Of a DNA stretch of 64,000 nucleotides, positions 1 to 10,668 are shown piece by piece (the stretch's first letter is position 1; each line of letters starts with the position of its first letter). A program made the position numbers and the translations under genes. The notes under the pieces were generated by a model, which was not told the DNA's origin, searched no databases, and saw only the letters and a list, made by a program, of their open reading frames with translations. Source of the DNA: Ovis canadensis (taxonomy: Eukaryota; Chordata; Mammalia; Artiodactyla; Bovidae); assembly GCF_042477335.2 (NCBI RefSeq), contig NC_091245.1:110394501-110458500 (forward strand). Direction: 5' to 3'.

Positions 1-91
1 CTCCTCCAGAGTCACCATTGCAGAAATAGATTTTCCCAAATGCTTTCAGTGGTAAAAAATTTTTTTTAAAAAAGTTATGAGTATTTTCAGC

Positions 92-850
92 TTCAGTTCA
101 GTTCAGTCACTCAGTCGTGTCCAACTCTTTGCAACCCCATGAATCACAGCATGCAAGGCCTCCCTGTCCATCACCAACTCCTGGAGTTTACTCAAACTCA
201 TGTCCATTGAGTCGGTGATGCCATCCAGCCATCTCATCCTCTGTCATCCCCTTCTCCTCCTGCCCGCAATCCCTCCCAGCATCAGGGTCTTTTCCAGTGA
301 GTCAACTCTTTGCATGAGGTGGCCAAAGTATTGGAGCTTAAGCGTCAACATCAGTCCTTACAATGAACACCCAGGACTGGTCTTTTAGAATGGACTGGTG
401 GATCTCCTTGCAGTCCAAGGGACTCTCAAGAGTCTTCTCCAACACCACAGTTCAAAAGCATCAATTCTTTGGCGCTCAGCCTTCTTCACAGTCCAACTCT
501 CACATCCATGCATGACCAGTGGAAAAACCATAGCCTTGACTAGACGGACATTTGTTGGCAGAGTAATGTCTCTGCTTTTTACTATGCTATCTAGGCCATA
601 ACTTTCCTTCCAAGGAGTAAGCCTCTTTTAATTTCATGGCTGCAATCACCATCTGCAGTGATTTTGGAGCCCCCCAAAATACAGTATGACACTATTTCCA
701 CTGTTTCCCCATTTATTTCCCATGAAGTGATGGAACCAGATGCCATGATCTTAGTTTTCTGAATGTTGAGCTTTAAGCCAACTTTTTCACTCTCCTCTTT
801 CACTTTCATCAAGAGGCTTTTTAGTTCCTCTTCACTTTCTGCCAAAAGGG
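92..850 (-). mobile_element. BovB LINE, 5'-truncated 3' part
   Basis: The minus strand reads the C-terminal part of the BovB reverse transcriptase protein, starting near MAESEEELKSLL and running to the (TGAAC)n-type tail, which appears on the plus strand as repeated TTCAG at the left edge. The frame is broken in several places. No clean target-site duplication was found. Confidence 0.9.
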
Positions 851-892
851 TTAACTTCTAATATAAGTGTTTGTATGTAAAAGTTATGCACA

Positions 893-1104
893 GGGACTTC
901 CCTGGTGGTCAGGTGGAAAAGACTTCACCTTCCAATGCAGGGGCTGTGAGTTCTATCCCTGGTCAAGGCACTAGGATCCCACATTCCTCACAGTCAAGAC
1001 ATAAAACAGAAACAATGTTTTAATAAATTGAAAGACTTTAAAATTTAAAAAATAAAAAAAAAATAAAAAAAATTTAAAAAAAAATAAAATAAAATAAAAA
1101 GTAA
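893..1104 (+). mobile_element. CHR-type tRNA-Glu SINE with A-rich tail
   Basis: It begins with the tRNA-like GGGACTTCCCTGGTGG head. An A-box/B-box-like region and an ACATAAAACAGAAACAATG segment follow, then an A-rich, T-interrupted tail from about 1041. This is the artiodactyl CHR layout, distinct from Bov-tA, which has a BovB-derived body. The exact subfamily is not resolved. Confidence 0.75.
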
Positions 1105-1129
1105 AACAAAAACTATGTGCATGTACTAC

Positions 1130-1262
1130 ATTATGATGGACAGGGCATGACAACCAACTCCAGCATTCTTGCCTGGGGAATCTCATGGACAGAGAAGCCT
1201 GGGGAGCTACATATAGCCCACAGGGTCTCAAAGATTCATACATGACTGAGCGACTAACACAC
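1130..1262 (+). mobile_element. Bov-tA SINE, 3' part
   Basis: The segment holds the BovA body (CCAACTCCAGCATTCTTGCC, then CATGGACAGAGAAGCC) and ends in ATGACTGAGCGACTAACAC with a short CA tail. The tRNA-like head is missing, so it is 5'-truncated. Confidence 0.8.
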
Positions 1263-1394
1263 ACACATGCACACATTATTTAACAATACATAATATCTTA
1301 AAGTAAGAAGCATTAGTAAAAATAAACAAAACAGAAGTACTATTATTTTCTTTTTCCACCCTTGGGCCATCTTGCACATTCCTCTTTGGAGATT

Positions 1395-1620
1395 TCTGTT
1401 CTAGGGCATGTAGACCAGGAGTCTACATTGAAATCTCAGTTAAGTTTGTTATTATCTATGTGTCTTTTGGCAAGTTATTTAACCCATCTGTCTCAAGTAC
1501 TCATCTGCAAAATGAGATTAATAATAATACACATTCATAGATATACTGTAGGATTAAGTTAATGTCTATAAAAGACTTAAAACAGTGCTTAACAGGCAGC
1601 CTAGTGAAAGGGTAATAAAG
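1395..1620 (+). mobile_element. MIR SINE
   Basis: The order of the MIR core and 3' LINE-derived region is kept: GGCAAGTTATTTAACCCATC, CATCTGCAAAATGAGATTAA, and a tail near CAGTGCTTAACAGGCAG followed by AATAAA. It is strongly diverged, as expected of a pan-mammalian element. Confidence 0.7.
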
Positions 1621-2026
1621 TCCAATTCACCACATCTCTCATTTTCCTTTAACATTCTGCTTTCTGCTTCCTCCCCTACTAATCCATGAAGCTCATCTGA
1701 CTATGTTAAGTAACACCCTCTCTGCTAATTACTAATAGAAACTAGCTCATAAGTTTCAGAGAATGGTTAAACATAATAAAAATGATAGTATAGCATAATA
1801 TGATTTATATTATATTGTGAATTCTATAATAGTGCATTGATGGTTCAATCACTCAGACATGTCCGACTCCTTGTGACCCCATGGACTGTAGCCCCCAGGC
1901 TACTTGGGATTTCCTAGGCAAGAATACTGGAGGATTTGTCATTTCCTCCTCCAGGGGTTCTTCCCAAACCTGGGATCGAACTCACGTTTCTGCAGTCTTC
2001 TGCATTGGCAGGCCGATTCTTTACCA

Positions 2027-2028
<2 letters not shown>

Positions 2029-2073
<45 letters not shown>

Positions 2074-2334
2074 AAATCAAGTCAGTCATGCTCAACTCTG
2101 TGAAACCCCATAGATACCAGCCCACCAAGCTCCCCTGTCCCTGGGATTCTCCAGGCAAGAATACTGGAGTGGGTTGCCATTTCCTTCTCCAATGTATGAA
2201 AGTGAAAAGTGAAAGTGAAGTTGTTCAGTTGTGTCTGACTCTTCATGACCCCGTGAACTGTAGCCTACCAGGCTCCTCGGTCCATGGGATTCTCCAGGCA
2301 AGAGTACTGGAGTGGGGTGCCATTGCCTTCTCCA
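2029..2334 (-). mobile_element. Bov-A2 SINE with 11-bp target-site duplication
   Basis: Two BovA monomers lie in tandem, both antisense, with CTCTGTGAAACCCCATAGAT in the first and GACCCCGTGAACTG in the second, joined by AAAGTGAAAAGTGAAAGTG. The duplication TCTTTACCACT flanks it exactly at 2018-2028 and 2335-2345, which proves insertion into the Bov-tA. Its 3' microsatellite is the (TGC)n at 2030-2073. Confidence 0.92.
2030..2073. repeat. (TGC)n microsatellite, about 14 units
   Basis: This is a pure TGC run of about 44 bases at the 3' end of the Bov-A2. The two other Bov-A2 copies in the window carry only a few, interrupted units, so this one has expanded. It produces meaningless poly-Leu and poly-Cys reading frames. 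Confidence 0.95.
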
Positions 2335-2454
2335 TCTTTACCACTAGTGCCACCTGGGAAGGCCATACTGTATTACATAGTATTATGAATATTGTATGCA
2401 TAGTCAGTAGTATATTATATGGTACTGAGTCACTGCGACAAACACAAGTATATA

Positions 2455-2550
2455 TTTCTCATTTAATGCTCAAAATGCTCTAATAAGATAGGATTATTAA
2501 CTCCACTTTACAAATGAGAAAACCTAGCATAGACAAAGTAAATATATTTA
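2455..2550 (-). mobile_element. MIR fragment
   Basis: The sequence CTCATTTAATGCTCAAAATG followed by ATTATTAACTCCACTTTACA and AATGAGAAAAC matches the antisense MIR core (tallied Ts, then 'tttacaaatgagaaaac'). Confidence 0.6.
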
Positions 2551-4171
2551 AATGTTTAAAGTATGTTAGAAATGTACTAAACACTCCAAAATATTGGGCA
2601 CCATTACACTGGAGTATCTGCATTATATTTATTGTATTACATAAGGATCATAATTATATTTGTTGTGTTACATATATTTATTGCATTACATAAGGATAAT
2701 TTATTATATTACAACTTAGTTGTTTAACGTTCTCAAGAATGAGTTCCTCCTGAAAAGGGTTGACAAGCAACATATGAGCTGGGGTCAAATAAATCAACTT
2801 GGAGCAAGGCCACCATGCACAATTATAATTAAACCCACAAGACAGTCATGAATAATCTAGCAAAGAAAACTGAGGACTGATTGGAAAGAAAAGAATGACA
2901 ACTCAATTTTGATGAGAGTCATAATCAAGTCTGGACAAAGTAATCTTTCAAAAGATGGTACCATAAATGGAGTATTCTGGTTCATGTATTCCTCAGCCTA
3001 GTACCTCAGGAGGGAGGGTTTCTTCTAAACTTTCCATTGCCTCTCACCAAAATTCAAAGCCTCTAATTTTTATATGCAGTATAATAATAATGCAATCTAT
3101 AATAATCTATATTATATAATAATATAATAATGCAATCTTCATGGAGTAAGATGATTCTTCTCGTGCACAGTGAGTGAATACCTTATTTCCAAGCCTGAGT
3201 CTTCTACACTTACCTCTACCAAAGACCATAGAAACTCTTCTATGTATCTGGGTCTCTTCATCCTTGATATCCTTTAAGTCCCTCAAAATGCGGACTTGCA
3301 ATTATATTCACAGGTACCTCAGGGCATAACAGAAAGGGAAATGGGTTCCATAGGGGACTTCTCCCCTGCACTGCAGTAGACAGCATCACTTTCCCTCATG
3401 GGGTTAGTTATCGGAAAGCTCCCCATTGTACTCTCCTCTCATTAGTTTCCAGGTCAAAGTTTTCGATAAATATTTATTTTCTGATTGCACTCCATCATCT
3501 TGAGAAGCTACTTTCTCCAGCCCTACGATCACTGTCCTTAGCTGTGCTACAGAGCACCTGGTAAATAACAGTTTTGTCATAGTCCTGTCATTACATGAAC
3601 GAAGAGATATATAAAGTCTTGAATGAATATACTGACACCTGTAAAACATGTTGAAAGAAATATATAATAGAAAATAAGATTATTTTTAAATAATCATGCG
3701 ATTAGGATTTTATACCAATATTGAAATGAAGGAACAATGTTATTTTTCTTTTCCTTATGCTACAAATGTATGTGAATCTCTCCAACCTTAAACAATTCTC
3801 TTTAGTCCTGTCAACCACAGTCAATATCTTATCCTTTTCATGAGATTATTGTGTACTTAATCTACTGCTCTGTTGAAAACTCAAAGTTATTTTTTTCCAA
3901 ATGTAGTTGATTTTATCTTTAATCTTCTTAAAAGATTACTTAATATGAGATTTTGGAAATATATTTTGGTATAGGAAGACATTCTTTCTCTGAAAGTTTT
4001 GTCTAACAATTCTTCTTGTGACTTGGAAGCTTATTTTCCTTGTCTTTTTGTTTATATTTTTTCTTAAAGTTAAAACTTTCAGGTGGCAAAATTGTTTTTT
4101 TAATAATGTAGCATAGGAAGAAACCATCTTTCTTTCTCATCAGATTTATTCAAATATAATTTGTATTAAAA
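2551..4171. other. AT-rich stretch, no gene seen
   Basis: No conserved reading frame or known repeat was recognised. At 2621-2712 three imperfect copies of a unit like ATATTTATTGTATTACATA lie in a row. A shorter duplication around ATAATAATGCAATCT sits at 3088-3137. The remainder looks like ordinary intergenic DNA. Confidence 0.5.
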
Positions 4172-4375
4172 ATTTTCTGGGAAAGATTGAAGGCAAAAGG
4201 AGAAGAGGGCAGCAGAGGATGAGATGGCTGGATACCATCACCGAATCAATGGACATGAATTTACGCGAACTCCGGGAGATAGGGAAGGACAGGGAATTTG
4301 CAGGTGGTGTGCTACAGCCCATAGCGTCACAAAAACTTGATCACTATGAGTGACTGAACAACAACAATTTGGATA
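4172..4375 (+). mobile_element. BovB 3' end, (CAA)-type tail
   Basis: The segment encodes the end of the BovB ORF (degraded [18 protein letters not shown]-like reading) and finishes in GAGTGACTGAACAACAACAA. It is much more diverged than the copies with (TGAAC)n tails. Confidence 0.8.
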
Positions 4376-5108
4376 CAAAGAACCACACATATTTAATGTG
4401 TACAACTTGATAAGTTTGAATATATTGCAAACACCCTTGACAGCATCAGAATAAAGGTAATATGCATATCCAATACCATCTAGAAGGTCCTTATACCCCT
4501 TAGTTTGTAGTTTGCTTGTTATGGTTTTCTCTGCGTTACATGTGGAGAACACAATATGAGATTTACCCCTTAGAAATTTTGAAATGCCCAATGCCATATT
4601 CTTAACTATAGGCACTATGTTATACAGCAGATTTATAGAACTTATTCATGTATCATGGTTGAAACTCTATACTTACTGAACAACTCCTCATTTCCCTCGC
4701 CTCTCAATTCCCAGCAACCATAATAATATTCTCTGCTTCTGTGAGTTTGACTATTTTATATACTTCATATAAGTGGAATCATATAGTGTTTTAGTTTCTG
4801 TTGTTAGGTTCATTTAGCTTAATATCTTCCAGATTTATTAATATTATTGCAAATGGTAGAGTTTCTCTCTTTTTTAAAAAACTAAATAATGCTCCACTAT
4901 GCATGTATATCACAATTTTTAATCAGGTTATCTCATGATGTACACTTGGGTTGCTTCCATTTCCTGGCCGTTGTGGATAGTGCTTCAATAAACATAGGAG
5001 TGCAAATATCTCTCAGTGATCCTGACTTCAATTCTTTTAGATGTATATCCTGAAGTGGGACTACTAGATCATATGGTACTTGAATTTTTAATTTTTTGGG
5101 AATCTCCA

Positions 5109-5611
5109 TCAGTTCAGTTCAGTTCAGTCGCTCAGTTGTGTCCGACTCTTTGCAACCCCATGAATCGCAGCACGCCAGGCCTCCCTGTCCATCACCAACT
5201 CCCGGAGTTCACTCAGACTCACCTCCATCGAGTCAGTGATGTCATCCAGCCATCTCATCCTTTGTCGTCCCCTTCTCCTCCTGCCCCCAATCCCTCCCAG
5301 CATCAGAGTCTTTTCCAATGAGTCAACTCTTTGCATGAGGTGGCCAGAGTACTGGAGTTTCAGCTTTAGCATCAGTCCTTCCAAAGAAATCCCAGGGTTG
5401 ATCTCCTTCAGAATGGACTGGTTGGATGTCCTTGCAGTCCCAGGGACTCTCAAGAGTCTTCTCCAACACCACAGTTCAAAAGCATCAATTCTTCGGTGCT
5501 CAGCCTTCTTCACAGTCCAACTCTCACATCCATACATGACCACAGGAAAACCCATAGCCTTGACTAGATGGACTTTAGTCGGCAAAATAATGTCTCTGCT
5601 TTTGAATATGT
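5109..5611 (-). mobile_element. BovB LINE 3' fragment
   Basis: The minus strand has an open frame of good length for the BovB C-terminus ([20 protein letters not shown], then [15 protein letters not shown] and ending [12 protein letters not shown]). The tail is of the (TGAAC)n type. It splits the L1 between CTCCAT and GTTTTCCAT. I could not find a clear target duplication. Confidence 0.9.
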
Positions 5612-5784
5612 TGTTTTCCATATCTATGTACCATTTTACATACCCACTATACAAGGGTTCCAATTTCTCTGTCACCTCACCAATATTTGTTCTCTTTTGT
5701 TTTTTGGTTAATAGCCATCTTAACTGGTGTGAGAAGATATTTCATTGTAGTTTTGATTTGCATTTCCTTGATGGTTAATAAGTG

Positions 5785-5978
5785 CTAGTTGCTCAGTCGC
5801 ATCTGACTCTTTGTGACTTCATGCACGATAGCCCATCAGACTCCTCTGTCCATGGAATTCTCCAGGCAAGAATAGTGGAGTGGGTTGCTGTTACCTTCTC
5901 CAGGAGATCTTCTGACCCAGGGATCGAACCCCAGTTTCCTGAAGCACAGGCAGATTCTTTATCGTCTGAGCCACCATA
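5785..5978 (-). mobile_element. Bov-tA SINE
   Basis: The antisense element runs from GTTGCTCAGTCGCATCTGAC through the GGGATCGAACC B-box region to GTCTGAGCCACC at the tRNA-like head. It lies in the old L1. Confidence 0.88.
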
Positions 5979-6103
5979 ATGTTTTAATGCTGAATTTTTT
6001 TTATATATACCTGTTAGCTAAGTGTATGTCTTATTTGAAGAAATATCTGTTCAAATACTTTACCCATTTTAATTGAGTTATTTGAGGGGGTCCTTATATA
6101 TTT

Positions 6104-6310
6104 GGGGGTTTCCCTGGTGGCTCAGACAGTAAAGAATCTGCCTGCAATGTGGAGACCAGGGTTTGATCCCTGGATTGGGAAGATTGCCTGGAGAAGGAAA
6201 CAGCAACTCACTCCAGTATTCTTGCCTGGAGAATTCCATGAACAGCGGAGCCTGATGGGCTACAGTCCATGGGGTTGCAAAGAGTCAGAAATGACTGGGT
6301 GACTAACAAA
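6104..6310 (+). mobile_element. Bov-tA SINE
   Basis: It starts with GGGTTTCCCTGGTGGCTCAG, has GGGTTTGATCCCTGG as the B-box region and the BovA body, and ends in AATGACTGGGTGACTAACA. It lies in the old L1. Confidence 0.9.
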
Positions 6311-6705
6311 TGTTTTAGAAATTATCACCTCCTCAGATACATGGTTTGCAGATATTTCTCTCATTCTGTCAGTTGCCTTTTTGTTCTGTTGATTATTTCC
6401 TTTGCTATACAGTAGTTTTTAGTTTGATGTAGTCCCACTTGTCTTTTTTTTTTTTCCTGCTTGTCTATTTTTATTTTTGTTGCCTGTGCTTTTGGTGTCA
6501 TATGCAAAAAGTCATTGCCAAAATTGATGCCAAGGGTATTTTCCTCTGTTTTCTTCTAGGAATTTTACAGTCCCAGGTCTTATGTGAAACAGTCTCTTCT
6601 GTCTGCTGATTCAATTATTCTTTAGCTCAAAAACAATTTCCTTTAATTTCAATTATTATATTTCTTCTACTTTGTTTCTTTGTGAAATTTCTATATTCAT
6701 ATGTA

Positions 6706-6856
6706 TGGTAGAGGATGACATGATTGGATGGCATCACTGACTCAATGAACATGAATTTGAGCAAACTCTAGGAGACAGTGAAAGACAGGGAAGCTGCAGT
6801 CCATGGGGTCACAAAAAGTCAGACATAACTTACCTACTGAACAACAATAACAACAA
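6706..6856 (+). mobile_element. BovB 3' end, (CAA)-type tail
   Basis: GGATGGCATCACTGACTCAA, GGGAAGCTGCAGTCCATGGG and a tail of ACTGAACAACAATAACAACA identify an old BovB terminus with strong 5' truncation. Confidence 0.75.
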
Positions 6857-7897
6857 TATATGGTTTGTAGAATAAGTGAATATATTCCCTATATATTTCT
6901 TTCCTTACATTGAATCTTAGACTTTTCATGTTGGTTCTTTTTTTCTGGAATATGTCCTTTAGGCTTTCTTCTAAGTCATTATTTTCATTTTTGTAGTATT
7001 CAATTTATTCAATATTTCTATTACATTTTATTTTTGTATTCTTTATTTGCCAGTGTTTTTACTAATAGATATTAATACTATTTTCACAAATCTCATTGAA
7101 CATTTAAATAAAAATTATTTTACTTATTTTTAATTAGATTTATTCTGTTTCATTTGTTTCCAATCCTCAAATATCTATCTCTATTTCATTATAGTAATTC
7201 TTCAAGTAATTATTGAGCCATGCATTAAACACATTTAATGGTCTTATAGCACTCAGTGTAGGGGAAGACTAAAGTAATTATTTTACAAAAGGATAATCTG
7301 GGTGTGTGGATATATTTGTGTGTGTTCATGTATGTGACTACATATACAGATACAAAACTAACTAGAGAAGAATGTGTTAATGATCTAATGGCTCATCACA
7401 AACATGGAAGCATCTGCCATGAAGTCTGACATCAGCTGTAGATGACTGTCTCTGTGCCGAAAAGTTGTACGTTTCTGTTTTTGTTTTAGCAGCCTGAGAT
7501 TACTTGGATATTTAATCACTTCTCTGGCTTGTGTATTTCAGACTTACTTTTCATACACTTCTCTGAACACAGCTCAAGGGACAGCTCCACTGTGATTCTA
7601 TTTGATTCTATTTCTTGTATCTGGAGCTTCCAAATGCACCATGACTTCTCAGCATCTGCTTTTCCAGGTTTTGATCTTTTTTTTTTTCATAGCTTATGTG
7701 TAGAATTATATCCATTTTCATCCCTAGATTCTTTTATCTTATTTCCTCTATCAATATCTGTTGATAAGTATAGTCTTCAATTGGACCTTGTATGTATGTA
7801 TACTGGGGTAACAATTCAAGTTTAGGGATAAATTGAGGGCAATTGTTTACAGTATTTATAGTATTTTGGTTTTATATTATTTTACTTTTTGTATGTT
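6857..7897. other. AT-rich stretch, no gene seen
   Basis: A 98-codon frame at 7529-7825 has no recognisable motif and no match I know. The first 300 bases may be more L1 remains. Otherwise I see nothing here. Confidence 0.45.
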
Positions 7898-7909
7898 CTG
7901 ATTTACTGT

Positions 7910-8112
7910 TCAGTTCAGTTTAGTCGCTCAGTTGTGTCTGACTCTTTGCGACCCCATGAATCGCAGCACGCCAGGCCTCCCTGTCCATCACCAGCTCCCG
8001 GAGTTCACTCAGACTCACATCCATCGAGTCAGTGATGCCATCCAGCCATCTCATCCTCTGTCATCCCCTTCTCCTCCTGCCCCCAATCCCTCCAGCATCA
8101 GAGTATTTTCCA
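7910..8112 (-). mobile_element. BovB 3' end with 12-bp target-site duplication
   Basis: This is a 203-bp BovB terminus in antisense, flanked by exact copies of CTGATTTACTGT at 7898-7909 and 8113-8124. It is a complete, very short, 5'-truncated insertion of the (TGAAC)n tail class. Confidence 0.93.
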
Positions 8113-8654
8113 CTGATTTACTGTAGTTTTTATATATTCAGCTTTGATCATTTCTGGACTACCCAACAGATTCAGCTGGTGCTTTAGACACTTCAAATCA
8201 AATATATTAATTCTTTCTTGAAAGGAATGTGACATATGGTATTTCAAGGTATAAAAATGGCCATTATGAATGTCCTTGGACAATACAAAGAGAACAAAAA
8301 TAAAAGCAAGAGAAGTAACTCAGAAAGGTCTGTATCTTTCTTTAATTATATGTATTATCTCTTTATTCATCATCTATCTACTTTTTATCATTTCAGAGTG
8401 TGTTTGAAATCACATTAAATCAAATAGCCTAATTCAATCAAATTGGACAAATTCAACCAAAATAATTAAAGTGAAGATTAATTCCACTTGGCCCCAGAAA
8501 AACAATATTAACAAAACTCTATGAATAATAATCATACATAAATGTCCCTAAGTATGAGATTTCCTTTCCTATATATCATTCTTTACTATAGCATTCTTTA
8601 AAACATCCAAAATAAATGCAAATGCAATAATAAATGCAAATTAGTGGCAAATAA

Positions 8655-8935
8655 GAGTAATAACTAACACTTATTTTTGCATTTGCCCTATGTTGTAAAA
8701 CATTCTAATTACTTTCATAGGGTAATTCACTCAGTTTTTATAACAACTATATGAAGTTCTACCTTCAATATATATTACTTTTATACCCATTTCATAGATG
8801 ATGAAACTAAGATGCAGAGTGATTAATTAACATCTTTCTCAAGGTCTCAAAGCTAGTATGTGGACCAGTGAAATATGGACCTCACCCTCCTCTCTAGATC
8901 TTATGCTTTTAACTGCTATATTTTGTAACTTTCAG
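8655..8935 (-). mobile_element. MIR SINE, nearly full length
   Basis: The antisense MIR order is kept: ACTAACACTTATTTTTGCAT, CCCATTTCATAGATGATGAA, CAAGGTCTCAAAGCTAGTAT, then CTTATGCTTTTAACTGCTAT. The flanking DNA from 8125 to the OR at 9321 is AT-rich, with imperfect internal repeats near 8960-9060 and no gene. Confidence 0.75.
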
Positions 8936-9320
8936 TTGTTACTAATGCCTATAACATAATAATAATAATATAATAATTTTAAAACATATTAACAATAAAA
9001 TTGATGTTCATAAACAACAAAATAAAGGTTTAAGAAAGCAAACAACAATAAAATTAATGCTCAAATATATTTTGATGGCTTAAACATCATATTTCCTTTC
9101 TATTATTTATCTATCTGTTCAAGTCTATACAGGTAGTTATTGATATCTTAATTGAATACATATAAATGTAATAAGCAGGTACATGGGAAGAAGAACTGGG
9201 ATAAACAGAAAATATCAGTATGACAATAAATTAGTATTATGTTAATTTTAGGATCTAGAATATTACAGTGACATCCAAATTGAGAGATTTGAATGATCAA
9301 TCAATTCTTGGGATCTAACA

Positions 9321-10271
9321 TTAGCTTTCAGATGCATAAAATATCTTCTGAAGGCAGAGAAGCTTCTTAATTGCAATCTTCATATCCTTGTTTCTCAAGC
9401 TGTAAATGATAGGATTGAAACAGGGAGCAAGAACTGCAAACATCAGTGCAATGATTTTGTCCAAAATTGGTGGGAAAGTGGCAGAGAAACGCAGGTACAT
9501 GAGGGATACACTGCCATAGAACATCAGAAAGACACCAAGATGAGATGCACAGGTAGAAAAGGCCTTCTGACGGCCTTCAGCAGAGGGAATTCTTAGGATC
9601 ACAGTGATGATTCTGATATATGAGAGGGCAATTATCAAGACAGAGAAGATGATAGCAATAGCATGAATCACATCCTCAATCAAAATCATGGATGTGTCTG
9701 TACATGCCAAGCGTAGCACAGGTTCAAAGTCACAGAAGATCTGGTGGATTTGGTTTGGCCCACAGAAGGGCAGTGTGGAAATCCATGCAATCTCTGGTAG
9801 CAACACAAGAAAACCAAAGATACAGGCGCCTATAGAGAGCTGAGTGCACAGCCGGGGCGTCATGATGGTTGGGTAGTGGAGAGGATTACAGATGGCAACA
9901 TACCTGTCAATGGCCATGGTAGTCAACAGAATCCCCTCTGAATTGCCCAGTGAGTGGAAGAAGTACATCTGCAAGAGGCAGCCAGTTACGGAGATAGTCT
10001 TCTTCTTACTGACAAGATTGGAGAGCATTTCGGGAATGGTGGCTGTAGTGTACCAGATCTCCAAAAATGAGAATATGCTGATGAAATTATACATGGGATT
10101 GTGCAGATGAGTATCCATCCTGACTGCAAAACACACAATGAGATTCCCCATAATGATGAATATGTAGATGATTAACAAAGGAATAAAGAAGAGGAGGTTA
10201 CCATCTTCAAACTTGGGAAATCCAGAAAAGAAAAATTCTGTCACCATAGACGTTTGGTTACTTCTCACCAT
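9321..10271 (-). CDS. OR6K3: Olfactory receptor family 6, subfamily K (OR6K3-like)
   Basis: This is a class II odorant receptor, a seven-helix GPCR of the olfactory neuron cilia that signals through Golf. The 316-residue intact frame is the usual OR length. It shows an N-glycosylation site (NQT, 5-7), GN in TM1 (42-43), LHNPMY (56-61), the paired cysteines C98 and C180, MAIDRYVAIC (119-128), KAFSTCASH (237-245) and NPIIY (286-290). Residues 54-90 read almost like human OR6K3 as I remember it. The frame opens 15 codons further upstream (10316), but the methionine at 10271, five residues before NQT, fits the family better. One oddity is that the near-invariant PKML after TM2 reads PEML (E81). 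The next OR6K gene lies 12.5 kb away on the same strand. I saw no convincing splice acceptor immediately upstream. The family is certain; the K3 label rests on memory of the human protein. Confidence 0.93.
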   Translation of the reverse strand: MVRSNQTSMVTEFFFSGFPKFEDGNLLFFIPLLIIYIFIIMGNLIVCFAVRMDTHLHNPMYNFISIFSFLEIWYTTATIPEMLSNLVSKKKTISVTGCLLQMYFFHSLGNSEGILLTTMAIDRYVAICNPLHYPTIMTPRLCTQLSIGACIFGFLVLLPEIAWISTLPFCGPNQIHQIFCDFEPVLRLACTDTSMILIEDVIHAIAIIFSVLIIALSYIRIITVILRIPSAEGRQKAFSTCASHLGVFLMFYGSVSLMYLRFSATFPPILDKIIALMFAVLAPCFNPIIYSLRNKDMKIAIKKLLCLQKIFYASES

Positions 10272-10447
10272 GGTCTCGGCAGCCTTAATTGTTATACATA
10301 AAAAGACACAACTCACTCCCTAAATGAAGTGTGAAGGATCGGGTCAATTATGTTATATGAGTACAAAGAACAACACTTGAGATAAATTATTTACTTCTAT
10401 CATTCTTTGATTCATTAAATAAATATTCATTTATTGCCTATTGTGTG

Positions 10448-10668
10448 CCTCGGGCCTCCCAGGTGATGCAGTGATAAGGAACCCTCCTGCCAATGCAGGA
10501 AATTCAAGAAGGGTGGGTTTGATCCCCAGGTTGGGAGGATCCTCTGGAGCAGGAAATGGCAACCCACTCCAGTATTCTTGCCTGGAGAACTCCATGAACA
10601 GAGGAGCCTGATGGGCTACAGTCCATGGGGTCACAAAGAGTTGGACATGACTGAGCACACACACACAT
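10448..10668 (+). mobile_element. Bov-tA SINE
   Basis: The head GGGCCTCCCAGGTGATGCAG, the B-box region GGTTTGATCCCCAGG and the body TCCAGTATTCTTGCCTGG are present. It ends in GACATGACTGAGCACAC with a short CA tail. It lies about 170 bp upstream of the OR start. Confidence 0.9.

Larger units (their letters stand above)
1838..2372 (-). mobile_element. Bov-tA SINE, split by a Bov-A2
   Basis: The antisense Bov-tA body runs from CACTCAGACATGTCCGACTC to GATTCTTTACCACT. It resumes after the Bov-A2 with TCTTTACCACTAGTGCCACC and GGGAAGGCC, the reversed tRNA-like head. It is therefore the older host element of the nested pair. Confidence 0.85.
4376..6680 (-). mobile_element. Old L1 3' region, antisense, interrupted several times
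   Basis: The plus strand reads antisense L1 3' sequence: CAATAAACATAGGAGTGCAA, GAAGTGGGACTACTAGATCA, GATTTGCATTTCCTTGATGG, CAGATACATGGTTTGCAGAT and TTTAGTTTGATGTAGTCCCA. It is interrupted by a BovB fragment (5109-5611) and two Bov-tA SINEs (5785-5978, 6104-6310). The divergence suggests a pre-ruminant L1 subfamily. Confidence 0.8.

Noticed and set aside
1881-2113. Reading frames with poly-Cys and poly-Leu stretches
   Set aside because: They are translations of the (TGC)n repeat and SINE sequence, with no coding support.
5236-5778. 180-codon plus-strand frame, also seen at 40983-41552 and 50374-50916 (minus)
   Set aside because: It is the antisense shadow of the BovB C-terminus and recurs wherever that element lies.
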